DNA of 64,000 nt, from the NCBI GenBank assembly GCA_963801055.1, contig CAWDDE010000001.1, forward strand, positions 558,001 through 622,000, in the 5' to 3' direction. Shown in pieces: positions 55,641 through 62,085 of the stretch. This stretch comes from DASUPK01 sp963801055. Its GTDB lineage: Bacteria > Actinomycetota > Thermoleophilia > Solirubrobacterales > 70-9. The notes below the pieces were generated by a model, which had not been told where the DNA came from, searched no databases, and saw only the letters and a list, made by a program, of their open reading frames with translations. Position 1 is the first letter of the stretch. Each line of letters begins with the position of its first letter. The position numbers were made by a program, and so were the translations under genes.

Positions 55641-56924
55641 GACGGCGGACCGGTGGCGCAGGCGCAGCGGGCGAGCGCGGTCACGACCGAGTCGGCGACC
55701 GAGTCGGCGGATGTTGTGATTGAGTGGAACAAGAACGCCCAGACAGCGATCATCGGCACCGCCAATCAGGGCCCGACCGTCGCCTACCTCCACCTGGCGA
55801 TGGTTCAGGGCGCCGTCTACGACGCGGTGAACGCGATCGAGGGAGGCTACGAGCCGTACCTGGGCACGCCGGCCACGGCCGATCAGGGCGACTCCGCACG
55901 CCGCCGCGGTCGCGACCGCGGCCCACGACGTGCTCGTCGCGCTGTTCCCGAGCCAGCAGGCGACCCTGGACGCCAAGCTCGCGACCTCGCTCGCGCGCGA
56001 TCCCCGACGGCCCGGCTGAAGACCGGCGGGATCGAGGTCGGCGCGGCGGCCGCCGCGGCGATGCTCGCGGCCAGGTGCGCCGCCGACGGACGCCGCCGTG
56101 CGGGCCAACGACGGGCGCTTCAGCCCCTTCACCGTGATCCAGGGCGACCGAGCCCGGGGAGTGGCGGTCGACCTCGTTCAACCGTTCACCGGCGCCCCCG
56201 TCGTCGAACCGGCCCCGTGGGTCGGCAACGTGAAGCCCGTTCCTGATCCCGAGCGCGGCGGCGCTCCGCATCGGACGGACCGAACGCGCTCACCAGCGCC
56301 GCCTACGCGGAGGACTTCAACGAGGTCAAGCGGCTCGGCTCGCTCACCAGCACGGTCCGCACCGCGGACCAGACGGACGCGGCCCTGTTCTGGCAGGCCA
56401 ACGGCGCGGCGCTGTTCAACGCGATCTTCCGGCAGCTCGCCGATACCCAGGAGCTGGATATCGCCGAGGCGGCCCGGATGTTCGCGATGACGAACATGGC
56501 CGGTGCGGACGGCGCGATCGGCTGCTGGAAAGACAAGTACTACTGGAACTTCTGGCGGCCGATCACGGCGATCCGCCAGGCCGACAACGATGGGAACCCG
56601 GCGACCCTGGCCGACCCGACCTGGACGCCGCTGTTCACCACGCCGCCGTTCCCCGAGCACCCGTCGGGACACACGTGCATCAGCGGGGCCGTGGTGGAGA
56701 CGCTGCAGGACTTCTTCGGCACGGACAAGATCGCGTTCAGTACGTCCAGCAGCTTCTCCAACTCAACGCGGAGCTTCGAGCGGTTCTCGGAGGCGATCAA
56801 GGAGATCATCGACGCCCGCGTCTGGGCCGGCATCCACTTCCGCACCGCCGACGTGCAGGGAGCCGTGCTGGGCAAGAAGGTCGCCCGCTATCTGCGGGAG
56901 CACTACTTCCAGCCGGTGGGCTGA
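55531..56924 (+). CDS. Secreted vanadium-dependent haloperoxidase / PAP2-like protein, several frameshifts
   Basis: Signal peptide from the repeated leader (KRFAIVIGAAAAGVMALGAQ), then ADVVIEWNKNAQTAIIGTAN and YLHLAMVQGAVYDAVNAIEG, the start of the VHPO family. Active-site motifs lie in the last frame: CWKDKYYWNFWRPITAI (Lys, Arg), PPFPEHPSGHTCISGAVVET (PSGH) and ARVWAGIHFRTADVQG (Arg, His). At least three frame breaks lie between 55640 and 56290. About 450 aa when repaired. Predicted to act outside the membrane on phosphate esters or halides. Confidence 0.75.
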
Positions 56925-57030
56925 GTCGAAGGAGGAGCACTAAGAGCAGCAGACACGCTGTGCTGAGAGGGTCCCGCGATGCGGGGCCCTCTTTCATGCG
57001 GTCGAGCAGTTTGGCTTCAGCCTGTACAAA

Positions 57031-57060
57031 GCCCCCGAAGCCGCCGGGCTGCGGGAGTAG
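57031..57060 (+). repeat. Solo 3' gene-end module joined to terminator
   Basis: CCCGAAGCCGCCGGGCTGCG then GGAGTAG, i.e. the array-gene ending, with no SnoaL gene upstream (the VHPO gene ended at 56924). It runs straight into the hairpin at 57063. Confidence 0.8.
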
Positions 57061-57062
57061 GG

Positions 57063-57101
57063 CGTGGCGTCTGGGGAACGTCCCAGGCGCCACGCTTTTT
57101 T
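57063..57101 (+). terminator. Rho-independent terminator, copy 2
   Basis: CGTGGCGTCTGGGG / TCCCAGGCGCCACG stem with a short loop, then CTTTTTTGGG. Serves the upstream secreted-protein gene through the solo 3' module. Confidence 0.88.
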
Positions 57102-57163
57102 GGGAGCCGGAGCGCCGGGTCACCGTCCCGCTGCGCTGTGCAAAACGTCGTGCTGCCTGGCGC

Positions 57164-57205
57164 GAGATAACTGCGTGGCCGATGTCGCGGGAGAACGTCG
57201 AGGCA
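57164..57205 (+). repeat. 5' gene-start module, copy 6 (solo)
   Basis: GCGAGATAACTGCGTGGCCG then ATGTCGCGGGAGAACGTCGA; one inserted A in the box. The frame gives MSRENVEAIALGRASG and stops. It sits inside the block otherwise shared with 55348, where it is absent. Confidence 0.82.
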
Positions 57206-57485
57206 ATCGCGCTCGGCCGCGCCTCGGGCTGACGGTTCGCGCCTTCGCACGCCTAGACCACGCCTAACCCGGCCCGTGTGTACCGAGCGTGTACCGCCGT
57301 GTCGGAGGCTTCTGGCCGTCAAACAGGCACCGGAGCCTCGACTCGTTGGGAGGTCCGACGCCACGACTCGAAGGAGGCCCGAAATGAGGGCTAACACGAA
57401 GAAGAAGCACGAGATGGGTAAGCGATTCGCGATTGTGATCGGCGTGGCCGCGGCTGGCGTGATGGCGCTCGGGGCGCAGACGGCG
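57206..57485 (+). repeat. Secreted-protein leader block, copy 3
   Basis: Nearly identical to the block at 55348-55640 through the signal peptide MGKRFAIVIGVAAAGVMALG; divergence begins right after GAQT, at the start of the mature protein. Confidence 0.87.
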
Positions 57486-57896
57486 TCTTCAACTACGGGG
57501 GACCCCGTCGATAGCACCCCGCCGGACCTCCAGCTCTCGGGGCCGAAGAAGCAGAGCCCCCAGAACGCCAAGCCGATTGGCGCCAGTCACTGCCCGCGAT
57601 CGCATGCTTGCAACTTGGAGGTCCGGATGAGCTGTGGCGACGAGGCGTGCACCGTACGCGCCACGGGGAAGCTGACGAACGTCAAGAGGGACAAGCTCGT
57701 CCCGGTCCGCTGCCTCTGCCCGCGGGCGGGTGGGACGTTCGACCTGGGGCCGGAGCTGGCGAAGGAGGCGCAGCGCCGAGAGGTGCGCAAGGCGCTCGCC
57801 GAGGGCGAGAACGTCAAGGCGAAGGTCACCGTCAAGGCGACGGATGCGGCCGGGAACGTGGCGACCGCGAAGCGCACGATCACACTCGTCAAGTAG
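57384..57896 (+). CDS. Secreted Ig-like/Big-type single-domain protein
   Basis: 170 aa from ATG 57384 with GGAGG ahead. Signal peptide from the repeated leader, then STPPDLQLSGPKKQSPQNAK, a Cys-rich part (HCPRSHACNLEVRMSCGDEACTVRAT) and VKATDAAGNVATAKRTITLV, the closing strand of bacterial Ig-like domains. Probably exported and cell-surface or extracellular. The cargo is unrelated to the VHPO-like protein that has the same leader. Confidence 0.78.
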   Translation: MRANTKKKHEMGKRFAIVIGVAAAGVMALGAQTASSTTGDPVDSTPPDLQLSGPKKQSPQNAKPIGASHCPRSHACNLEVRMSCGDEACTVRATGKLTNVKRDKLVPVRCLCPRAGGTFDLGPELAKEAQRREVRKALAEGENVKAKVTVKATDAAGNVATAKRTITLVK

Positions 57897-58010
57897 GAAC
57901 GACCCGGGCGCCGACACTCCGGGCTGCAAACGCAGTACCGAGTCTATCCGGGGTTCGGGCCGCTGAGCGCGCGGCTCGCCATGTACTTGATCTAGCGCGG
58001 TTACGCGTCT

Positions 58011-58295
58011 CTACCCGTGGGCGACGACCTCACCTGCCGTGATCTCGGGCGGGTTCGGCATCAGCTCGGCGAGGTTCTCGGCATCCCATTCGCCCTCTCG
58101 CTTGTCCGACTCATCGGCGCCGGACTGGTCCTCGTACACGCTCATCGAGATCATCACGCCGCCACCCGCGTCCGCGAAGTGGTAGGCAACGAGCCCCGGG
58201 ACGTCCTTGATCAGCGGCACGAAGCCCTCGGCGGTGCGACGCCCCGCCTCGGGGGGATCCGTGACGCCCTCGTACCGTCTCACCGATGCGTACAT
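58011..58295 (-). CDS. Small conserved alpha/beta-barrel-like protein
   Basis: 94 aa from ATG at 58295 with GAAGGAGA ahead: MYASVRRYEGVTDPPEAGRR, FVPLIKDVPGLVAYHFADAG, MISMSVYEDQSGADESD, NLAELMPNPPEITAGEVVAH. This is a known actinobacterial small-protein pattern (ABM-like). The frame stays open far upstream across the antisense of SnoaL genes, which is not coding. Confidence 0.75.
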   Translation of the reverse strand: MYASVRRYEGVTDPPEAGRRTAEGFVPLIKDVPGLVAYHFADAGGGVMISMSVYEDQSGADESDKREGEWDAENLAELMPNPPEITAGEVVAHG

Positions 58296-58418
58296 TTGTC
58301 TCCTTCCCTGTACCAGGTCGAGTACCAGGAGGGCGATTGTCGCATGGAGGCTGTCGGTCTGAATGGAAGGGCCGCCTCGGCGGCCCTTCTCGTTACCGGG
58401 TGCGGGAAGTGACGGCCG

Positions 58419-58447
58419 CCCTCGAAGCCGCCGGGCTGCGGGAGTAG
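58419..58447 (+). repeat. Solo 3' gene-end module joined to terminator
   Basis: CCCTCGAAGCCGCCGGGCTG then CGGGAGTAG, without a SnoaL body, running into the hairpin at 58450. Together with the spacer and the 5' module at 58540 it forms a complete end-terminator-start unit. Confidence 0.82.
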
Positions 58448-58449
58448 GG

Positions 58450-58486
58450 CGTGGCATCTGGGAACGTCCCAGGCGCCACGTTTTTT
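58450..58486 (+). terminator. Rho-independent terminator, copy 3
   Basis: CGTGGCATCTGGG / CCCAGGCGCCACG stem, AACGT loop, six T. Confidence 0.88.
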
Positions 58487-58539
58487 GGGGAGCGTGCTCC
58501 AGGTCACTGTGCCACCGCACCGCGCAAAAACGTCGGAGC

Positions 58540-58580
58540 GAGATACTGCGTGGACGATGTCGGAGGAGAACGTCGAGGTC
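58540..58580 (+). repeat. 5' gene-start module, copy 7 (promoter of SnoaL array 2)
   Basis: GCGAGATACTGCGTGGACG then ATGTCGGAGGAGAACGTCGA. Preceded by a CACTGTGCCAC...GCAAAAACG spacer also found before copy 8 (60674) and near 55300. Confidence 0.85.
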
Positions 58581-58958
58581 GTTCGAGCGCTCTTTGAGGC
58601 AAATCAGACGGGCGATAGAGAGGTCGTAGATGCGGCCCTCGATCCAGATGTCGAGTGGGAGGACAGCACTGGTCTGTGGGGCGATTGGGGCATCGCCCAC
58701 GGCCCGGAGGGCATCCGGGACGCGATGCGGCGCTGGCAGGAAGCGTTCGTGGATGTCCAGATCGAACTGGGCGAGGTTGCCGCGAGAGACGACAAGGTGG
58801 TCGCTACCTACCCGATGCATGCCCGAGGACGCGAGAGTGGAATCGAGGTGCATCAGGCGATCACCCTGGTCTGGATCCTTCGTCGGCGCAAAGTAGTCCG
58901 GATTCGCAGCTATGCAGATCGCTCCGCGGCGCTCGAAGCCGCCGGGCTGCGGGAGTAG
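58557..58958 (+). CDS. SnoaL-like protein 1 of array 2
   Basis: 133 aa from ATG at 58557: MSEENVEVVRALFEANQTGD to AALEAAGLRE. NTF2-like body with LDPDVEWEDSTGLWGDWGIA and GPEGIRDAMRRWQEAFVDVQ. First of five SnoaL genes in a row, each separated by exactly TAG-GCG-ATG or TAG-GGG-ATG, so one transcript is likely. No catalytic assignment is possible. Confidence 0.88.
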   Translation: MSEENVEVVRALFEANQTGDREVVDAALDPDVEWEDSTGLWGDWGIAHGPEGIRDAMRRWQEAFVDVQIELGEVAARDDKVVATYPMHARGRESGIEVHQAITLVWILRRRKVVRIRSYADRSAALEAAGLRE

Positions 58959-58961
58959 GCG

Positions 58962-59369
58962 ATGTCGGAGGAGAACGTGGACGCGTTCAAGCGCGTGGTT
59001 GCGGCGGCCAATCGCCGAGACGTCGAGGCCGCGCTGGAGGACCTCGACCCCGAGATCGAGTGGTACCCAGCGGTTCAGATGTTGTTCGCAGGAGAAGCGA
59101 CGGTGTATCGGGGGCACGTGGGCGTCCGCGAACTGCTCCGAGAGGTCTACGCGGCTTGGGCGGAGTTCCACTACGAGTCCTCGGAGATCCGGGACCTGGG
59201 TGATCGAATCGTCGGGATCGGCAGCTTCCGCGCACGTGGCAAGGAGAGTGCCGTCGAGGTGGAGTCGCCCCTGGGCTACCTCGTCGAGTTTGAGAACGGC
59301 AAGGCGATTCGAATGCGGAGCTACCTCGATCCCAAAGAGGCCCTCGAAGCCGCCGGGCTGCGGGAGTAG
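58962..59369 (+). CDS. SnoaL-like protein 2 of array 2
   Basis: 135 aa: MSEENVDAFKRVVAAANRRD to KEALEAAGLRE. Body has LDPEIEWYPAVQMLFAGEAT and YRGHVGVRELLREVYAAWAE. Starts 3 bp after the previous stop. Interior clearly different from its neighbours while both ends match them at the DNA level. Confidence 0.88.
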   Translation: MSEENVDAFKRVVAAANRRDVEAALEDLDPEIEWYPAVQMLFAGEATVYRGHVGVRELLREVYAAWAEFHYESSEIRDLGDRIVGIGSFRARGKESAVEVESPLGYLVEFENGKAIRMRSYLDPKEALEAAGLRE

Positions 59370-59372
59370 GGG

Positions 59373-59774
59373 ATGTTGGAGGAGAACGTCGAGGTCGTGC
59401 GCCAAGCCTATGAGGCGTTCAACCGCGGCGACATCGAGGGCGCGGTTGCGAACATCGCCCCTGACTTCGAGTACGCCTCCACGGGGGTGATCCCGGGGAT
59501 GGAGGAGGTGTACCGGGGGCCTGAGGGATTCAGGCGGTTCCTGGAGGGGTTCTGGGCCGAGTTCGACGACCCCCAAGCGGAGATCAACGAGATCACCGAG
59601 GCGGACGATCTGGTGCTGGTCTCGTTGACGCTGCTGGGCCGCGGCAAGCAGAGCGGCGCGGAGGCGGGATGGAGCATCTTTCAGCTGTGGACGGTGCGGG
59701 ACGGTAAGGCAGTAGGCGGGCAGGCCTTCACAAGCAGGGCCGAGGCCCTCGAAGCCGCCGGGCTGCGGGAGTAG
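59373..59774 (+). CDS. SnoaL-like protein 3 of array 2
   Basis: 133 aa: MLEENVEVVRQAYEAFNRGD to AEALEAAGLRE. Body has IAPDFEYASTGVIPGMEEVY and RGPEGFRRFLEGFWAEFDD. Second codon is TTG (Leu) where the module normally has TCG (Ser), a single-base change. Three-base spacing to both neighbours. Confidence 0.88.
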   Translation: MLEENVEVVRQAYEAFNRGDIEGAVANIAPDFEYASTGVIPGMEEVYRGPEGFRRFLEGFWAEFDDPQAEINEITEADDLVLVSLTLLGRGKQSGAEAGWSIFQLWTVRDGKAVGGQAFTSRAEALEAAGLRE

Positions 59775-59777
59775 GCG

Positions 59778-60182
59778 ATGTCGGAGGAGAACGTCAAGAC
59801 CGTCCGCGATGCAGCTGTGGCCTTCAACTGTGGCGACCTGGATACGTGGGCCGAGTACTTGGCGGACGACATCGACTACCGGGCGATTGAGGGCGCACCC
59901 GATGACCAGGGCCCGATCCACGGCAAGGACGCCCTGCGCGCGTACGTGCAGGACTGGCAAGACACCTTCGACGATTTCACGAGCGAGCCGGTTGAGCTGA
60001 TCGACGCGGGCGAGGAGAACGTCATCGCTGTCACCAGGATCAGCGGGCACGCCAAGCTGAGCGGCGTCGAGACGGATCTGACGTACGCCGCCCTCTACAC
60101 GTTCCGCGACGGGAAAATCGCGCGGGGCCGCGAGTACTGGACACGGGACGAAGCCCTCGAAGCCGCCGGGCTGCCGGAGTAG
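59778..60182 (+). CDS. SnoaL-like protein 4 of array 2
   Basis: 134 aa: MSEENVKTVRDAAVAFNCGD to EALEAAGLPE (one base change, CGG to CCG, makes Arg to Pro in the tail). Body has YLADDIDYRAIEGAPDDQGP and HGKDALRAYVQDWQDTFDDF, closer to the ester-cyclase-like SnoaL branch. Confidence 0.88.
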   Translation: MSEENVKTVRDAAVAFNCGDLDTWAEYLADDIDYRAIEGAPDDQGPIHGKDALRAYVQDWQDTFDDFTSEPVELIDAGEENVIAVTRISGHAKLSGVETDLTYAALYTFRDGKIARGREYWTRDEALEAAGLPE

Positions 60183-60185
60183 GCG

Positions 60186-60590
60186 ATGTCGCAGGAGAAC
60201 GTCGAGGTCGTGCGCCGCTGGTGGGCGACACTGAACAAGGATGGGACGCCGCCACTCGGACTCTGCGACGAGCGGATAGAGATCAGAAACCCGGCGAGCT
60301 TTCCGAACCGAGGCCCGTATCGCGGACACGACGGGGTTCATCAGTGGATGGTTGACGCATGGGAAGTGATCGACGAACCCCACTTCGAGGTGGACGAGAT
60401 CATCGACGTCGGTGACGGCGAAACCGTCGTGAGCGTGCAGCGGACGACGGGGCGCATGAGGTACTCCCAGCTGGACGCTGCCGACGTCCGGTGGGCGGCC
60501 GTCTGGACCATCAGCGGCGGCCGGGCTCTACGTGCTCAGGGATACCTGACCAAGGCCGAAGCCCTCGAAGCCGCCGGGCTGCGGGAGTAG
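60186..60590 (+). CDS. SnoaL-like protein 5 of array 2
   Basis: 134 aa: MSQENVEVVRRWWATLNKDG to AEALEAAGLRE. Body has YRGHDGVHQWMVDAWEVIDE and FEVDEIIDVGDGETVVSVQR. Last of the continuous run; its stop leads into a spacer with the same CTCACTGTGCCAC element and then 5' module copy 8. Confidence 0.88.
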   Translation: MSQENVEVVRRWWATLNKDGTPPLGLCDERIEIRNPASFPNRGPYRGHDGVHQWMVDAWEVIDEPHFEVDEIIDVGDGETVVSVQRTTGRMRYSQLDAADVRWAAVWTISGGRALRAQGYLTKAEALEAAGLRE

Positions 60591-60673
60591 GGCGCGACCC
60601 CGGTTTCTTTAGAGGCGGCGTCCCGGCTCACTGTGCCACTGCGTGCGCCAAAAACGCCGGTCATACGCCGAGC

Positions 60674-60714
60674 GAGATACTGCGTGGGCGATGTCGCAGG
60701 AGAACATCGAGGCG
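60674..60714 (+). repeat. 5' gene-start module, copy 8, fused to a CDF transporter
   Basis: GCGAGATACTGCGTGGGCG then ATGTCGCAGGAGAACATCGA. Here the coding part (MSQENIEAFD) is joined in frame to a metal transporter instead of a SnoaL body. Confidence 0.87.
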
Positions 60715-61377
60715 TTCGACCAACGCCGCGATCACGGCCATACCCACGGCCTCGTCGATGCGTCGATCAAGCGGTCGCGGAGGGGCATCCGGGCGGTATC
60801 GCTTTCGCTTGCGATCCTGGGATTGACGGCCGTCGCTCAGGTCGTTGTCTTCGTGGCTACCAACAGCATCGCCCTGCTCGCGGACCTGATCCACAACGGC
60901 GGCGATGCGCTGACCGCCGTCCCCGTCGGCGTCGCCTTCGCTATGCGGAGCGACCGAGCGGAGAGGAACGCGGGGCTCGCGGTGGTGGCCGCGATCTTCG
61001 TGAGCGCCTGCGTCGCCGGAGTCGAGGCGGTGCGGCGGCTCATCAATCCCGAGGCTCCCGATCACCTGGTTGCGCTCGCGATCGCTGGGGGGATCGGCTT
61101 TGCGGGCAACTGGCTCGCGAGCATCGTCCGACGCAGGGCGGGCCGAACGCTGCGAAGTCCTGCGCTGATCGCCGACGGCAACCACGCTCGTGCTGACGCT
61201 TACGTCTCGCTGGCGGTCGTCGCGAGTGCCGCCGTCGTTGCGCTCGGGGCTCCAATCGGAGACCCGCTGATCGGACTCGCGATCACCCTCGTCATTTTGA
61301 GGATCACCTGGGAGTCGTGGGAAACGGTGCGCCACGGGCATATTCAGGCCCTCGAAGCCGCCGGGCTGCGGGAGTAG
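60691..61377 (+). CDS. Cation diffusion facilitator capped at both ends by SnoaL gene-end modules
   Basis: 228 aa. MSQENIEAFDQR comes from the 5' module; then the CDF body: RDHGHTHGLVDASIKRSRRG, helix 2 ALLADLIHNGGDALTAV and helix 5 LIADGNHARADAYVSLAVV with the paired HxxxD metal sites, and GDPLIGLAITLVILRITW. The body ends ETVRHGHI and passes into ALEAAGLRE from the 3' module. The cytoplasmic C-terminal domain of typical CDF proteins is missing. Predicted Zn/Co/Fe efflux. The shared ends cannot be explained by common ancestry with SnoaL genes, so they were acquired. Confidence 0.88.
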   Translation: MSQENIEAFDQRRDHGHTHGLVDASIKRSRRGIRAVSLSLAILGLTAVAQVVVFVATNSIALLADLIHNGGDALTAVPVGVAFAMRSDRAERNAGLAVVAAIFVSACVAGVEAVRRLINPEAPDHLVALAIAGGIGFAGNWLASIVRRRAGRTLRSPALIADGNHARADAYVSLAVVASAAVVALGAPIGDPLIGLAITLVILRITWESWETVRHGHIQALEAAGLRE

Positions 61378-61380
61378 GCG

Positions 61381-61779
61381 ATGTCGGAGGAGAACGTCAG
61401 GTTTGTGCTCGACGGCTACGCCCGCTTCAACGCGGGCGACAAAGAGGCAGGCTTGTGGTTCTTCACCCCGGACGCCGAATACCACGTCGCCCGCGAGGAT
61501 CCGGATTCCGCCGTCCATCGCGGGATCGACGCCGTCAGACGACAGTTCGCCCGCTGGGTCGAGGCATATCCCGACCTCACGGTCGAGCCGCTGGACGCAA
61601 AGGGAAGCGGGGACATGGTTTTCCTCTGGGTGCGTTTCAGCGGTCACGGAGAGGGGAGCGGGGCACCGGTAGAGATGGAGCTGGCGCACGTGCTCACCAT
61701 GCGAGACGGCAAGGTCGCCCGGACGGTCGAGTACTTCGACCGGGCTGAGGCCCTCGAAGCCGCCGGGCTGCGGGAGTAG
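61381..61779 (+). CDS. SnoaL-like protein 6 of array 2
   Basis: 132 aa: MSEENVRFVLDGYARFNAGD to AEALEAAGLRE. FFTPDAEYHVAREDPDSAVH, then RGIDAVRRQFARW and MELAHVLTMRDGKVARTVEY make it the close paralog of the gene at 13252. It starts 3 bp after the CDF stop, so the CDF gene occupies a normal slot of the array. After its stop the next bases read GCG-GTG-TCG, resembling one more slot, but no SnoaL body follows. Confidence 0.88.
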   Translation: MSEENVRFVLDGYARFNAGDKEAGLWFFTPDAEYHVAREDPDSAVHRGIDAVRRQFARWVEAYPDLTVEPLDAKGSGDMVFLWVRFSGHGEGSGAPVEMELAHVLTMRDGKVARTVEYFDRAEALEAAGLRE

Positions 61780-61800
61780 GCGGTGTCGCCACTTCCGCCG

Positions 61801-61983
61801 TCAGAGAACGACTCTCTCGGCGTGCTCGCGTTCCATGACGCGCTCGAACTTGGTCTTGTCCCACAACGGCTCCATCGCGGCCTCGTACAGCGCCCTCAGC
61901 TCGTCCGGCGGCAGGGCGTCGAGCTCGACCTGGACGAGTCGCCCGTCCTCTCGCTCGAACGGCGCCGAGCGGGAGTCCGAGCC
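61801..61983 (-). pseudogene. C-terminal fragment of an island/phage-type protein
   Basis: Minus strand encodes FEREDGRLVQVELDALPPDE, LRALYEAAMEPLWDKTKFER and VMEREHAERVVL then stop. Tails of this type end small uncharacterised proteins on actinobacterial integrative elements, though I cannot name the family. Upstream sequence is in other frames, so only the 3' end seems to remain. Confidence 0.4.
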
Positions 61984-62085
61984 GGACGGGGTTGCCGCGT
62001 AGCGTGATCCGCAGGGGAACGATGACCTGCTCCCCAGCAGTAATCGGGGAACCTTTGAACTTGCTCTGCCTGACTCTGACCCCCG

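Noticed and set aside
58011..60383. A 790-codon open frame on the minus strand across the SnoaL array
   Set aside because: It is antisense to five well-supported SnoaL genes and reads as their shadow; only its last 94 codons (58011-58295) form a recognisable protein with its own ribosome site.
60633..61196. Alternative frame through the 5' module reading RYCVGDVAGE
   Set aside because: The same frame opens at most module copies simply because the module is stop-free in that frame; it leads into Arg/Gly-rich shadow sequence.
58540..61779. Integron-like gene cassettes with attC sites
   Set aside because: The constant ends lie inside the coding sequence, include the stop and start codons, lack GTTRRRY core sites and the paired inverted boxes of attC, and no integron integrase is present.
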